Part shown: positions 42,391 through 49,465 of the stretch, piece after piece | Layout of the letters: every line of letters starts with the position of its first letter | Position numbering within the stretch: the stretch's first letter is position 1 | Assembly (NCBI GenBank): GCA_029976065.1 | Contig: JARKNV010000060.1 | Span: 1-52,269 of the forward strand | Length of the DNA stretch: 52,269 nucleotides | Reading direction: 5' to 3' | Origin: Selenomonadales bacterium | GTDB lineage: Bacteria > Bacillota > Negativicutes > Sporomusales > UBA7701 | Notes under the pieces: generated by a model | Database searches by the model: none | Told to the model about the DNA's origin: nothing | The model's input: the letters and a program-made list of their open reading frames with translations, nothing else | Translations under genes and position numbers: made by a program

Positions 42391-43728
42391 ATGCTCCCTG
42401 TAAAAACCTACATGCGCCGGCAGATAATCCGGCTCGCCTGGCCGGTCATCCTCGAAATGTCCGCCGTTATGCTTGTCAGCATCGTCGTCACCGCCATGGT
42501 CGGCCGGTTTGGCGCCGTCAGCCTGGCCTCCGTCGGCCTTGCCACCATCGTCCAATTCTCCAGCGCCATGGTCTTCGCCGCCGCCGGCACCGGCTCGGCC
42601 GCCATCATCGCCCGCGAGGTCGGCGCCGGCAACTGGGATGCCGTGCGGGCCGTCGCCGGTCAGGCCGTCCTGCTCGCCGCCCTGTTCGGCGCCGCCCTCG
42701 CCCTCGCCGGCGTCGTCCTCGCCGGCCCCATCTTCACCGTCATCGGCGCCGCCCCCGAAGTCGCCGCCCTGGCCACCGACCTGCTGCGCATCATGTTTGT
42801 CTTCACCCCCTTCTACCTCGTCCTCGCGGTCGGCAACGCCGTTTTGCGGGGGATGGGGGATACGCGGCGGGCCTTCGTCATCTCCACCGCCAGCAACTTC
42901 CTCGGTCTCGCCGTCAGCGCCGCCCTCGCCTTCGGCTGGGTCGGCCCCGCCCTCGGCGCCTACGGCGTCGCCTGGGGCAACTCCCTCTTCCAGGTCCTCG
43001 GCGGCCTTGCCGTCATCGCCGCCCTCGCCGCCGATCCCCGCATCTCCCTGCGGGTCAAAACCGTCCTGCGCTACGACCGCGCCGTCGTCGCCCGCATCCT
43101 CGCCATCAGCCTGCCGGCCGCCGGCGAACAGCTCGCCATGCAGGGCGGCCGCATCGCCTTCACCTTCATGCTCGCCGGCGTCGGCACCGTCCAGTTCGCC
43201 GCCCACCAGATCGCCGTCCAGGCCGAATCCATCTCCTTCATGCCCGGCTTCGGCTTCTCCGTCGCCATCATGACCCTCACCGGCATCAACCTCGGGCGCG
43301 GCCTGCCCCACCGCGCCCGGCAGTACGTCTGGCTCACCTGCAAAATGGCCTTCGTCGGCATGGCCGCCATGGGCGTCATCTTCCTCGTCTTCGCCCGGCC
43401 GCTCACCGCCCTGTTCATCGACGACCCGGCCGTTCTCCACTGGAGCACCCTCTGCGTAATGATCGCCGCCCTCGAACAGCCCACCATCGCCATAACCTAC
43501 GTCTTCGCCGGCGCGCTCAGAGGCGCGGGCGACACCAAATGGCCCATGTACATCACCACCCTGGGCGTCTGGGTCGCCCGCATCCCCCTCGTCTACCTGC
43601 TCATCGTCGTCCTCCGCTTTGACATCACCGCCGCCTGGCTCGTCACCGCCGCCGACTTCCTCCTGCGCAGCCTCGTCCTCTGGCGGCGCTTCACCGGCGG
43701 CAGCTGGGAAAAGATAAAAAACATCTAG
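42391..43728 (+). CDS. MATE family efflux transporter
   Basis: 445 aa, twelve hydrophobic helices in two halves. MATE features: RLAWPVILEMSAVMLVSIVVTAMVG at the N terminus, GTGSAAIIAREVGAGN, and the second-half counterpart AGVGTVQFAAHQIAVQAESISFMPG and LRGAGDTKWPM. Na+- or H+-driven export of cationic drugs or metabolites across the inner membrane. Substrate unknown. SD CCGGAGG 9 nt before ATG; it is transcribed alone from the region divergent to tex. Confidence 0.93.
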   Translation: MLPVKTYMRRQIIRLAWPVILEMSAVMLVSIVVTAMVGRFGAVSLASVGLATIVQFSSAMVFAAAGTGSAAIIAREVGAGNWDAVRAVAGQAVLLAALFGAALALAGVVLAGPIFTVIGAAPEVAALATDLLRIMFVFTPFYLVLAVGNAVLRGMGDTRRAFVISTASNFLGLAVSAALAFGWVGPALGAYGVAWGNSLFQVLGGLAVIAALAADPRISLRVKTVLRYDRAVVARILAISLPAAGEQLAMQGGRIAFTFMLAGVGTVQFAAHQIAVQAESISFMPGFGFSVAIMTLTGINLGRGLPHRARQYVWLTCKMAFVGMAAMGVIFLVFARPLTALFIDDPAVLHWSTLCVMIAALEQPTIAITYVFAGALRGAGDTKWPMYITTLGVWVARIPLVYLLIVVLRFDITAAWLVTAADFLLRSLVLWRRFTGGSWEKIKNI

Positions 43729-43833
43729 CGTTGCGGCCCGGCCTTCCGGCCCTTCCCAAACCTGAAAATATTTAGCATAATTCGCCTGCCCCGTCAATAT
43801 ATAGAAGTAGTACAATTACGTGGGGGTGGCGGT

Positions 43834-44187
43834 GTGCAAGCTATGTGGAATAGCGTAATCAGCGGTTTTGAGGTGGTGAAACCCTTCCTGGCGGCCATCG
43901 TCGTCATTGCCGCGCTGGTACTGGTCGGCGACCGCGGCGGCAAGGCGGCGATCCGGCGTAACAACCCCTGCCTGGCGGCGCTGTGCATCTTCACTTTTGC
44001 CCTCGGCACCGGCATGGCCTCGTGGTTCCTCGTCCTGAAGCCGTTATTCGTCTTCGCCGGCGCGACCTTTGCCCTCAGCTATTCGCTCGTCATGATGTAC
44101 TGGGCCTTCTGGCTCCTGGTCGGCGTTCTCATCGCCGCCAAAAAACTCATCTACGAAAGCGCCAAGCGTCAGGGCCAGCTTCCCTGA
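43834..44187 (+). CDS. Hypothetical membrane protein, 117 aa
   Basis: Three to four hydrophobic segments (about 15-32, 48-70, 72-103) with short basic loops (DRGGKAAIRRNNPC) and a basic C terminus; an inner-membrane protein of no family I recognise. GTG 43834 follows GGGGGTGGCG. A strong bidirectional terminator follows. A TTAGCA / CAATAT pair (18-nt spacing) ahead could be its promoter. Confidence 0.7.
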   Translation: MQAMWNSVISGFEVVKPFLAAIVVIAALVLVGDRGGKAAIRRNNPCLAALCIFTFALGTGMASWFLVLKPLFVFAGATFALSYSLVMMYWAFWLLVGVLIAAKKLIYESAKRQGQLP

Positions 44188-44205
44188 CGAAAAGCGGCAA
44201 AAACG

Positions 44206-44243
44206 GCGGTCCCCGCTTCCTCGGGAAGCGGGGACCGCTTTTT
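44206..44243. terminator. Bidirectional terminator between the 117-aa and HD-GYP genes
   Basis: GCGGTCCCCGCTTCC / GGGAAGCGGGGACCGC with TTTTT on the plus strand and GTTTTTG on the minus strand. Serves both convergent genes. Confidence 0.92.
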
Positions 44244-44257
44244 GCGCCGGAACGAAA

Positions 44258-45268
44258 TCAGCCGGCGATCAATTCCGTAATAACGATATTCGGCCTCAGC
44301 ACCAGATCGAGATCGGTATGCCCGTAATCATCGAGCACCCGCACCATCGGCCGCAGCGGGAAATGCACCCGGTTGGCGGTCACATAACCCGTCTGGCCGG
44401 TATTCAGGCGGACAAGGCTGCCGACCGGGAAAAGCGCCGCCGTATTCAGAAAAGCCCGCAGCAGATTCAAATCGTACAAGCGATTGCCGCCGGCCAGCAT
44501 CCCGTCGATGATCGCCTGGCGCTTGTACCCCTGCACGCTCTCATCCATCACCGTATCGAAATGATTCACGATACACACCAGCCGCGACAGCGGATGAACA
44601 TCCTTCGCCAGCAGGCCCTTCGGGTGGCCCGAACCGTCGAAAGCCTCGTGATGCTCGGCTGCGATCCTCGTCACGGCTGTGCTCACATTGCTGCGCAGCA
44701 GCAACTCGCGGCCGTAAATCGTATGGAGAAACGCCTTGTCGCTGTCCGCCGACGGCAGCATCGACTTGCCGAGATCGTGGAAAAGGGCGCCAAGGGCGAG
44801 ATCACGCAAAATACTGCGCTCGAACCGCAGATAAAGACCGGTAATCACGGCCATCAGGCACACGTTCACGGCATGCTGCGTTTCATCCTCGCGCGGCTGG
44901 CGGACCTGGAGGTTCACCACCTGGTCGAGCTGGCCGGCGGCCTCGTCGATCACGCTATCCACCGCCGAACCGATCCGCTGCAGATGAGAAGCCGGGGGCC
45001 GGAAATTGAGGATATCCCATGCCTTCATCTGAAACAGCGCCGAAAAGCAGTCCCTAAGTTCGGTCCGCAGCAAGGGGCTGACGACACCGGCCTGTTTGAG
45101 CGATTCGGCGTAGGGGTCGAAAACGTTGACCTTGGTAACGCCGAGCCGCTTAAGGTGGGAGATATACTTTTTCGTGAGCGTGATGCCCTTCTCCAACAGC
45201 AGCTTGCCGCGTTCGTCCACAACATCCTGAGTCAGGACCATACCGGCGCCGGCATCGTCGATCCGCAC
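44258..45268 (-). CDS. HD-GYP domain c-di-GMP phosphodiesterase-like protein
   Basis: 336 aa. N-terminal segment typical of HD-GYP proteins (AGMVLTQDVVDERGKLLLEKG), then the HD metal site FHDLGKS and HHEAFDGSGHPKG, where the GYP tyrosine is replaced by His, and a C-terminal beta-rich tail (VGSLVRLNTGQTGYV). Probably hydrolyses c-di-GMP to pGpG/GMP, opposing the GGDEF protein at 33.9 kb; the GSGHP variant makes activity less certain. I start at GTG 45268 behind AGGAGGTGG (8 nt). The GTG at 45304 lacks an SD. Confidence 0.85.
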   Translation of the reverse strand: MRIDDAGAGMVLTQDVVDERGKLLLEKGITLTKKYISHLKRLGVTKVNVFDPYAESLKQAGVVSPLLRTELRDCFSALFQMKAWDILNFRPPASHLQRIGSAVDSVIDEAAGQLDQVVNLQVRQPREDETQHAVNVCLMAVITGLYLRFERSILRDLALGALFHDLGKSMLPSADSDKAFLHTIYGRELLLRSNVSTAVTRIAAEHHEAFDGSGHPKGLLAKDVHPLSRLVCIVNHFDTVMDESVQGYKRQAIIDGMLAGGNRLYDLNLLRAFLNTAALFPVGSLVRLNTGQTGYVTANRVHFPLRPMVRVLDDYGHTDLDLVLRPNIVITELIAG

Positions 45269-45459
45269 TTTTTCCCCCACCTCCTCGCTGACAGATATTG
45301 ACACTATAATCTATTATATCTTGCCTGCTCTGCCGTCGAAAATTGGCGAAATGTCCCGGATTTATAGGACTATAGTCTCATCTTTATCCGAACGGATCGC
45401 ATATTCCTGCCTCCTCCGGCGCATGCTATTGCTGGTAAAACGGAAAGGGGGGATTCACA

Positions 45460-45657
45460 GTGTTGTCAGCCAAAGAATTGATGCAACTGGAAGACTTCTT
45501 GACAATGGAACAGTCCTGCACCAAAGCCCTCAACTATTTCGCGAACCAGCTTCAGGACAACCAGGCCAAGCAGCTCCTGCAGCAGATGGCGCAGCGTAAC
45601 CAGCAGAACTTCCAGACGATAAGCAAGCATCTCAACAGCGGACAAAACCTTCAGTAA
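45460..45657 (+). CDS. Small CotF-like spore coat protein
   Basis: 65 aa, GTG start after AAAGGGGGG. Helical, Gln/Asn-rich (LEDFLTMEQSCTKALNYF, QQMAQRNQQNFQTI) and resembling the helical core of CotF-related coat or spore-associated proteins. It precedes a second CotF-family gene by 14 nt, so it is probably a partner subunit made in the mother cell. A CATATTCCT element 50 nt upstream could be a sporulation-sigma -10, but this is weak. Confidence 0.7.
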   Translation: MLSAKELMQLEDFLTMEQSCTKALNYFANQLQDNQAKQLLQQMAQRNQQNFQTISKHLNSGQNLQ

Positions 45658-45671
45658 AGGGGTGAAAAACG

Positions 45672-46010
45672 ATGGCTCAAACGTCGGGTCAAAACCAGCA
45701 GAGCCAGCAGGGGCAAATGAGCGGCCAGAGCTCCCAGATATCCGACCGCGACATCATGCAGGTCTGCCTCAATGAATCCAAGCACATGGCCACCTCGCTC
45801 AACATCTACATCCAGGAAGCGGCCAACGAACAACTGCGCCGGGACTACATGACCGTCCTCGGCGAAGTCTACAGCCAGGAAAAACAACTCTACGACTACA
45901 TGCAGCAAAAAGGCTACTACAACGTCAAAAACGCCACCCCGCAGGACATCTCCCAGGCGCAGAACAAGTTCAGCGGCCAGTCGCAGCAGCAGCAGCAAGG
46001 AATGCAGTAG
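45672..46010 (+). CDS. CotF-family spore coat protein
   Basis: 112 aa. Gln/Ser-rich N terminus (about 1-22), then the CotF helical domain SDRDIMQVCLNESKHMAT...YMTVLGEVYSQEKQLYDYMQQKGYY, and a Gln-rich tail. The DIM(x)D/CLNESK and YMQQKGYY stretches are characteristic. Expected in the outer layers of the endospore; this implies the organism sporulates. SD AGGGGTG before ATG, terminator at 46014. Confidence 0.88.
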   Translation: MAQTSGQNQQSQQGQMSGQSSQISDRDIMQVCLNESKHMATSLNIYIQEAANEQLRRDYMTVLGEVYSQEKQLYDYMQQKGYYNVKNATPQDISQAQNKFSGQSQQQQQGMQ

Positions 46011-46013
46011 TAC

Positions 46014-46050
46014 AATAGTCCCGCGGTCCTAGGACTGCGGGACTATTTTT
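46014..46050 (+). terminator. Terminator of the cot pair
   Basis: AATAGTCCCGC...GCGGGACTATTTTT stem with a loop around GTCCTAGGAC. Strong intrinsic terminator directly after the coat gene stop. Confidence 0.9.
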
Positions 46051-46061
46051 CCGGTTGGGAC

Positions 46062-46091
46062 TTGACTTTATTAATTTGCCTACTGTAAAAT
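46062..46091 (+). promoter_or_regulatory. Promoter of the Fur-family regulator gene
   Basis: TTGACT (46062-46067), 18-nt spacer, TAAAAT (46086-46091). Predicted start near 46098, so the dyad at 46111-46126 lies in the first 30 nt of the transcript. Confidence 0.78.
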
Positions 46092-46110
46092 AAAAATAAA
46101 TCTAAATGGA

Positions 46111-46126
46111 TAACGATTATTCGTTA
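46111..46126 (+). promoter_or_regulatory. Fur-type operator (probable autoregulation)
   Basis: TAACGA-TTAT-TCGTTA is a perfect 6-4-6 inverted repeat with the flavour of Fur/PerR/Zur boxes, just downstream of the promoter of a Fur-family gene. Autorepression is inferred. Confidence 0.65.
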
Positions 46127-46155
46127 GCCGTAATCTTTGGAAGTAGGTGTTTTCG

Positions 46156-46581
46156 GTGGAAAATCGGGTAACCGCCCAGCTGCGGGAGAAAGGCTTCAAA
46201 GTAACCCCGCAGAGGTTGGCCATTTACAAAATCCTGGCCAACAGCAAAGCCCACCCCAGCGCCGAGATGATCTTTCAACAGCTGCAGCCCTTCTACCCGA
46301 CAATGAGCTTGGCTACGGTTTACAAAACGGTGGAAATACTAAAAGAGATAGGTCTGATCCAGGTACTCAACGCCGGGGAAGACAGCTTCCGCTACGACGC
46401 GGACACCAGCATGCATCCCCACATCCGCTGCCTCCAGTGCGGCAGGGTCGACGACATCCACAACATCGACATCACCGCCTTCGTCGGCGAAGTGGCCGAC
46501 AGAACAGCCTATCGCCTTACCGGTCAGCAATTCTATTTCTACGGCTATTGCCCCACCTGTCAGGGCAAACCGGCCAACTAA
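46156..46581 (+). CDS. Fur-family metal-dependent transcriptional regulator (Fur/PerR-like)
   Basis: 141 aa. Winged helix FKVTPQRLAIYKIL...LATVYKTVEIL binds DNA; the dimerisation domain has the sensor-site MHPHIRC and structural Zn pairs CLQCG and CPTC. Which metal or peroxide it senses cannot be decided by eye; the linked rubredoxin-like gene favours a PerR-type oxidative-stress role (inference). GTG 46156 is used since TAGGTG lies 7 nt upstream; GTG 46147 would add three residues. Confidence 0.9.
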   Translation: MENRVTAQLREKGFKVTPQRLAIYKILANSKAHPSAEMIFQQLQPFYPTMSLATVYKTVEILKEIGLIQVLNAGEDSFRYDADTSMHPHIRCLQCGRVDDIHNIDITAFVGEVADRTAYRLTGQQFYFYGYCPTCQGKPAN

Positions 46582-46600
46582 CGAAGCGGAGGTGACCGAA

Positions 46601-46708
46601 ATGGCAGTATTCAAATGCGGCGTCTGCGGCGCCACCACCGAAGGACGCTGCAGGCCGGGGAAGTGCGCCCAGTGTGGCGCCCCCAAAGACAAGATCGAGA
46701 AGCAGTAA
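46601..46708 (+). CDS. 35-aa rubredoxin-like (rubrerythrin C-terminal type) miniprotein
   Basis: A short gene with an excellent SD (GGAGGTGACCGAA) 19 nt after the Fur-family stop. The sequence [12 protein letters not shown] then [10 protein letters not shown] carries two C-x2-C pairs as in the rubredoxin-like domain at the end of rubrerythrin or desulforedoxin, predicted to bind one Fe(Cys)4 or Zn. It may act as an electron carrier for peroxide reduction or as a metal-responsive accessory. Repeat R6 begins 5 nt after its stop. Confidence 0.8.
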   Translation: MAVFKCGVCGATTEGRCRPGKCAQCGAPKDKIEKQ

Positions 46709-46713
46709 CAGGG

Positions 46714-46891
46714 GCAACTTCGTAAAAGGTCCATCTGCGGCGTCCCCGCAAGGGGGAGGCCGCCGTTCTAAGGTGCTGAAGCACCAAGAACGGCGTACTT
46801 GCTCCTCGGCTGCCATCCTCAGCGTACGTACGTGTACGTTTTCGGTGTCAGCCTCCGGTGCGCCTCGCATCTTGAGCCTTCTACTCGTTGC
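46714..46891 (+). repeat. 3'-UTR palindromic element, copy R6 (long form)
   Basis: Outer arms GCAAC (46714) / GTTGC (46887-46891), AAAGG / CCTT, cores CATCTGCGGCG (46732) and GCGCCTCGCATCT. The inserted module after the left core has nested perfect arms GCAAG / CTTGC, CCGTTCT / AGAACGG and GGTGCT / AGCACC. Second arm GGCTGCCA / TGTCAGCC and apical AGCGTACGTACG-type hairpin as in R5. Starts 5 nt after the miniprotein stop. Confidence 0.88.
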
Positions 46892-46909
46892 GTATAACAC
46901 GTGTCTCGG

Positions 46910-46937
46910 AAACCCCGTCATTGACGGGGTTTTTTCT
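46910..46937 (+). terminator. Terminator after the Fur-family/miniprotein unit and R6
   Basis: AACCCCGTCA-TTGACGGGGTTTTTTCTTT: a 7-bp GC-rich stem plus T tract, 18 nt past R6. Confidence 0.9.
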
Positions 46938-47000
46938 TTGCCTGTTCACAGGAACAACGCCGCCCTCCGCCGAATAATGCCCCGAAAAGGAGGTACGTAC

Positions 47001-47636
47001 ATGGACCTTGCCCAATACATCGACCACACCCTGCTGAAAGCCGACGCCGCCGTCGACGACATCGCCCGACTCTGCGCCGAGGCCGCCGAGCACCGCTTCG
47101 CCGCCGTCTGCGTCAACCCCGTCTACGTCGACCTCGCCGCCCACATCCTCGCCGGCCGGGGCGTGCGCGTCGCCACCGTCGTCGGCTTCCCCCTCGGCGC
47201 CACCTTCACCGCCGTCAAAGTCCTGGAAACGCAGGAAGCCATCCGCCGCAAAGCCGACGAAATCGACATGGTCATGAACATCGCCGCCGCCAGGGCCGGC
47301 CAGTGGGACGCCGTAAGCGAAGACATCCGCCGCGTCGTGGACGCCGCCGCCGGGAAGACCGTCAAAGTCATCCTCGAAACCGCCTTCCTCACCGACGACG
47401 AAAAGCGCCGCGCCTGCGAAGCCGCCGTCGCCGCCGGCGCCGGCTTCGTCAAAACCTCCACCGGCTTCGGCCCTTCCGGCGCCACCGCCGAAGACGTCCG
47501 CCTCCTGCGGGCCTGCGTCGGCGAAACCGTCGGCGTCAAAGCCTCGGGCGGCATCCGCACGCGCCAGCAGGCCGAGCTCATGATCGCCGCCGGTGCCACC
47601 AGGCTCGGCACCAGCGCCGGCGTCGCCCTCCTGTAA
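47001..47636 (+). CDS. deoC: Deoxyribose-phosphate aldolase
   Basis: 211 aa, standard DeoC length. Class I aldolase splitting 2-deoxyribose-5-phosphate into acetaldehyde and glyceraldehyde-3-phosphate. Motifs: [37 protein letters not shown], Schiff-base K151 in [10 protein letters not shown], and [11 protein letters not shown] with the second active-site lysine. ATG 47001 after AAAGGAGGTACGTAC. No other deo genes are adjacent. Confidence 0.96.
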   Translation: MDLAQYIDHTLLKADAAVDDIARLCAEAAEHRFAAVCVNPVYVDLAAHILAGRGVRVATVVGFPLGATFTAVKVLETQEAIRRKADEIDMVMNIAAARAGQWDAVSEDIRRVVDAAAGKTVKVILETAFLTDDEKRRACEAAVAAGAGFVKTSTGFGPSGATAEDVRLLRACVGETVGVKASGGIRTRQQAELMIAAGATRLGTSAGVALL

Positions 47637-47720
47637 GTTAACATAAAATACCGGTAGGCGCGGACCAACCCCCCATGCTATAATGGTTGCCTGTCAGCAG
47701 AAAGGGAGGAGGGGAGGTCC

Positions 47721-48566
47721 GTGCGTAAAATGGTCATCTTCGAAGGCACAATCGCCGCCGCCCTCATCCTGGCCGTGCTCGTGTTATTCCTGGCGCCGCT
47801 TACGCCGCGGATGCTGCTCTACCCCCTGGTCCGCCAGGCGGCCCAGGCCAAGATCAACTACGAAACACGCCAGATGGAGGCTTACGAAACGCCCCATTTC
47901 ATCATAAAATACTCGCCCGTCGACGCCGCCACCGTTCCCATGGTGGCCCAGGCCGCCGAAGCCGCCTATGCGCCGGTCACCGGCACGCTCGGGTACGCCC
48001 CGGCCGGCAAGACCCTCGTCGTCATCTACCGCGACCGGAGCGAGCTCAACAAAAACTTCGGCTGGTCCGGCAGCCAGAGCGCCATGGGCGTCTACTGGGG
48101 CGGCGTCATCGAAGTGTTGTCGCCCAACGCCTGGTTCAGGGCGGGGCCCGACGAATACAAACGAACCGGGCCGATGGTCCACGAATACACCCACCTCGTG
48201 TTCGACCACGTCAGCCGCGGCAACTACCCCCGCTGGTTCACCGAAGGCCTGGCCCAGTACCTCGAATACCGGGTCAACGGCTACGAATGGCGAACCGCGG
48301 ACAATTCCCTCGGTGGCCGCCTGTACACCCAGGCCGAGCTCGACGACCGCTTCGACGACCTGCCCAGCCAGGCGCTGGCCTACCGCGAATCGCTGGCGGC
48401 CGTGCGCTACATCGCCGCCGTTCACGGCGACGCCAAGCTCCGGCAGGTCATCGCCGCCCTCGCCGCCGGCCGCACCATGCGGCAGGCCGTCGCCGGCCCG
48501 CTCGGCATGGATTACGGGCAGTATGAGCAAGAGTGGATGAACTGGGCAAAGACCAACATGCAATAG
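47721..48566 (+). CDS. Peptidase MA-family metallohydrolase, membrane-anchored
   Basis: 281 aa. An uncleaved N-terminal helix (about 7-27) anchors an extracytoplasmic domain. Gluzincin site HEYTH (154-158) with a probable third zinc ligand E175 in WFTEGLAQYLEY. The pattern fits the peptidase-MA-like family; substrate unknown, presumably an envelope or spore protein. GTG 47721 with GGGAGGAGGGGAGG upstream. Terminator at 48567. Confidence 0.85.
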   Translation: MRKMVIFEGTIAAALILAVLVLFLAPLTPRMLLYPLVRQAAQAKINYETRQMEAYETPHFIIKYSPVDAATVPMVAQAAEAAYAPVTGTLGYAPAGKTLVVIYRDRSELNKNFGWSGSQSAMGVYWGGVIEVLSPNAWFRAGPDEYKRTGPMVHEYTHLVFDHVSRGNYPRWFTEGLAQYLEYRVNGYEWRTADNSLGGRLYTQAELDDRFDDLPSQALAYRESLAAVRYIAAVHGDAKLRQVIAALAAGRTMRQAVAGPLGMDYGQYEQEWMNWAKTNMQ

Positions 48567-48604
48567 AAGAAGAGGCCCGCCATTACGGCGGGCCTCTTCT
48601 TCTC
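48567..48604. terminator. Bidirectional terminator
   Basis: AGAAGAGGCCCGCC-ATTA-CGGCGGGCCTCTTCT, a near-perfect 13-bp or longer stem with pyrimidine-rich tails both ways (TCTTCTTCTCT / TTCTTCT), between the convergent peptidase and 66-aa genes. Confidence 0.85.
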
Positions 48605-48608
48605 TGTC

Positions 48609-48809
48609 CTATTCCTCGCTCTCGTCGTCCGGACGCCCGGCCACGTTGCTCCAAATCTGTCGGACATACTCGAGGATCTTATCGTTCTGGGCCGCGATAG
48701 CCTGCTGTCCGGCCTTCAGGGGCGCAAGCTCCTGGCGGATAAGCTCCTGCGCCTGCCTGACGATTTTATCATAAGGTCCGCGAGCCTTTTTTCTGCGGAT
48801 AACACCCAT
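48609..48809 (-). CDS. Hypothetical protein, 66 aa
   Basis: Basic N terminus (GVIRRKKARGPYDK), then a long amphipathic helix (IVRQAQELIRQELAPLKAGQQAI...LEYVRQIW) and an acidic C terminus (DDESEE). Probably a small coiled-coil cytoplasmic protein; no family recognised. ATG 48809 is chosen because GAGGAGG lies 7 nt upstream; an in-frame ATG 21 nt earlier has no SD. Confidence 0.7.
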   Translation of the reverse strand: MGVIRRKKARGPYDKIVRQAQELIRQELAPLKAGQQAIAAQNDKILEYVRQIWSNVAGRPDDESEE

Positions 48810-48893
48810 TCCTATACCTCCTCGCATCATCTACTACATAATATGCCGCCGGTCAATCCGTGGTTCCCGGGACCGCCGGCGGCCGGCAGGCAT

Positions 48894-48917
48894 AAAATTC
48901 CCCCGCCGGGGAATTTT
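48894..48917 (+). other. Perfect dyad upstream of the [NiFe] hydrogenase operon
   Basis: AAAATTCCCC-CGCC-GGGGAATTTT, a perfect 10-bp inverted repeat 29 nt before the first gene. It could be an operator or leader hairpin; no promoter hexamers stand out in 48810-48946. Confidence 0.5.
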
Positions 48918-48946
48918 AGTAAAAAGAACGCTTACCGGAGGCTGCC

Positions 48947-49462
48947 ATGACAAGTCAACGCATCCTGTTCACGGGCGGGCTGCTGCTCTTCCTGCTCAGC
49001 CTCGCCTACGGATTCTTCTACGACGCCTTCCTCCTCCCCGCCCGGCACCAGTCGCTCCTCTACAACCTCGACATGGCCCTCAACATGGCCGCCAAGGGCG
49101 ATATCGCCATGTCCAGCGCCTTTGCCGGCCAGTTCGCCCGCGAGAGCGGGGCGGGGGACCTCCAGGCCCGCATCCCCCTGCACTTGGCGCTCGCGGGAGC
49201 CATGACCGCCATACCCCTGTGGCTCACCCCCCGCCTCGCCGTCAGCGAGCGCATGAAAAGAATCATGGCGCTGTTCGTCGTCACCGGCGGCCTCGTGCTC
49301 GCGGCCGGCGATCTGGCCGCCGTCGCCGCCGCGCCGGCCGCCGGCCGCTACCTCATCCTGGCCGGCTACGCCTGGCTGGCGCTCGGCCTCGCCGGCTACC
49401 TGCTGTACGCCGGCCTGTTCGTCTGGCTCCACGAGGAAGAGCGCCACGCGAAAAGGGGTTAA
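48947..49462 (+). CDS. Four-helix membrane protein preceding [NiFe] hydrogenase genes
   Basis: 171 aa with four predicted membrane helices (about 7-25, 77-95, 107-127, 132-160) and an external loop of about 50 residues between helices 1 and 2. Histidines at PARHQS, IPLHLALAG and WLHEEE could bind heme but do not form a recognisable Ni/Fe-hydrogenase cytochrome b pattern. It is 3 nt from the small-subunit start, so it is co-translated and probably a membrane partner of the hydrogenase. SD CCGGAGG before ATG. Family not recognised. Confidence 0.7.
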   Translation: MTSQRILFTGGLLLFLLSLAYGFFYDAFLLPARHQSLLYNLDMALNMAAKGDIAMSSAFAGQFARESGAGDLQARIPLHLALAGAMTAIPLWLTPRLAVSERMKRIMALFVVTGGLVLAAGDLAAVAAAPAAGRYLILAGYAWLALGLAGYLLYAGLFVWLHEEERHAKRG

Positions 49463-49465
49463 GCG

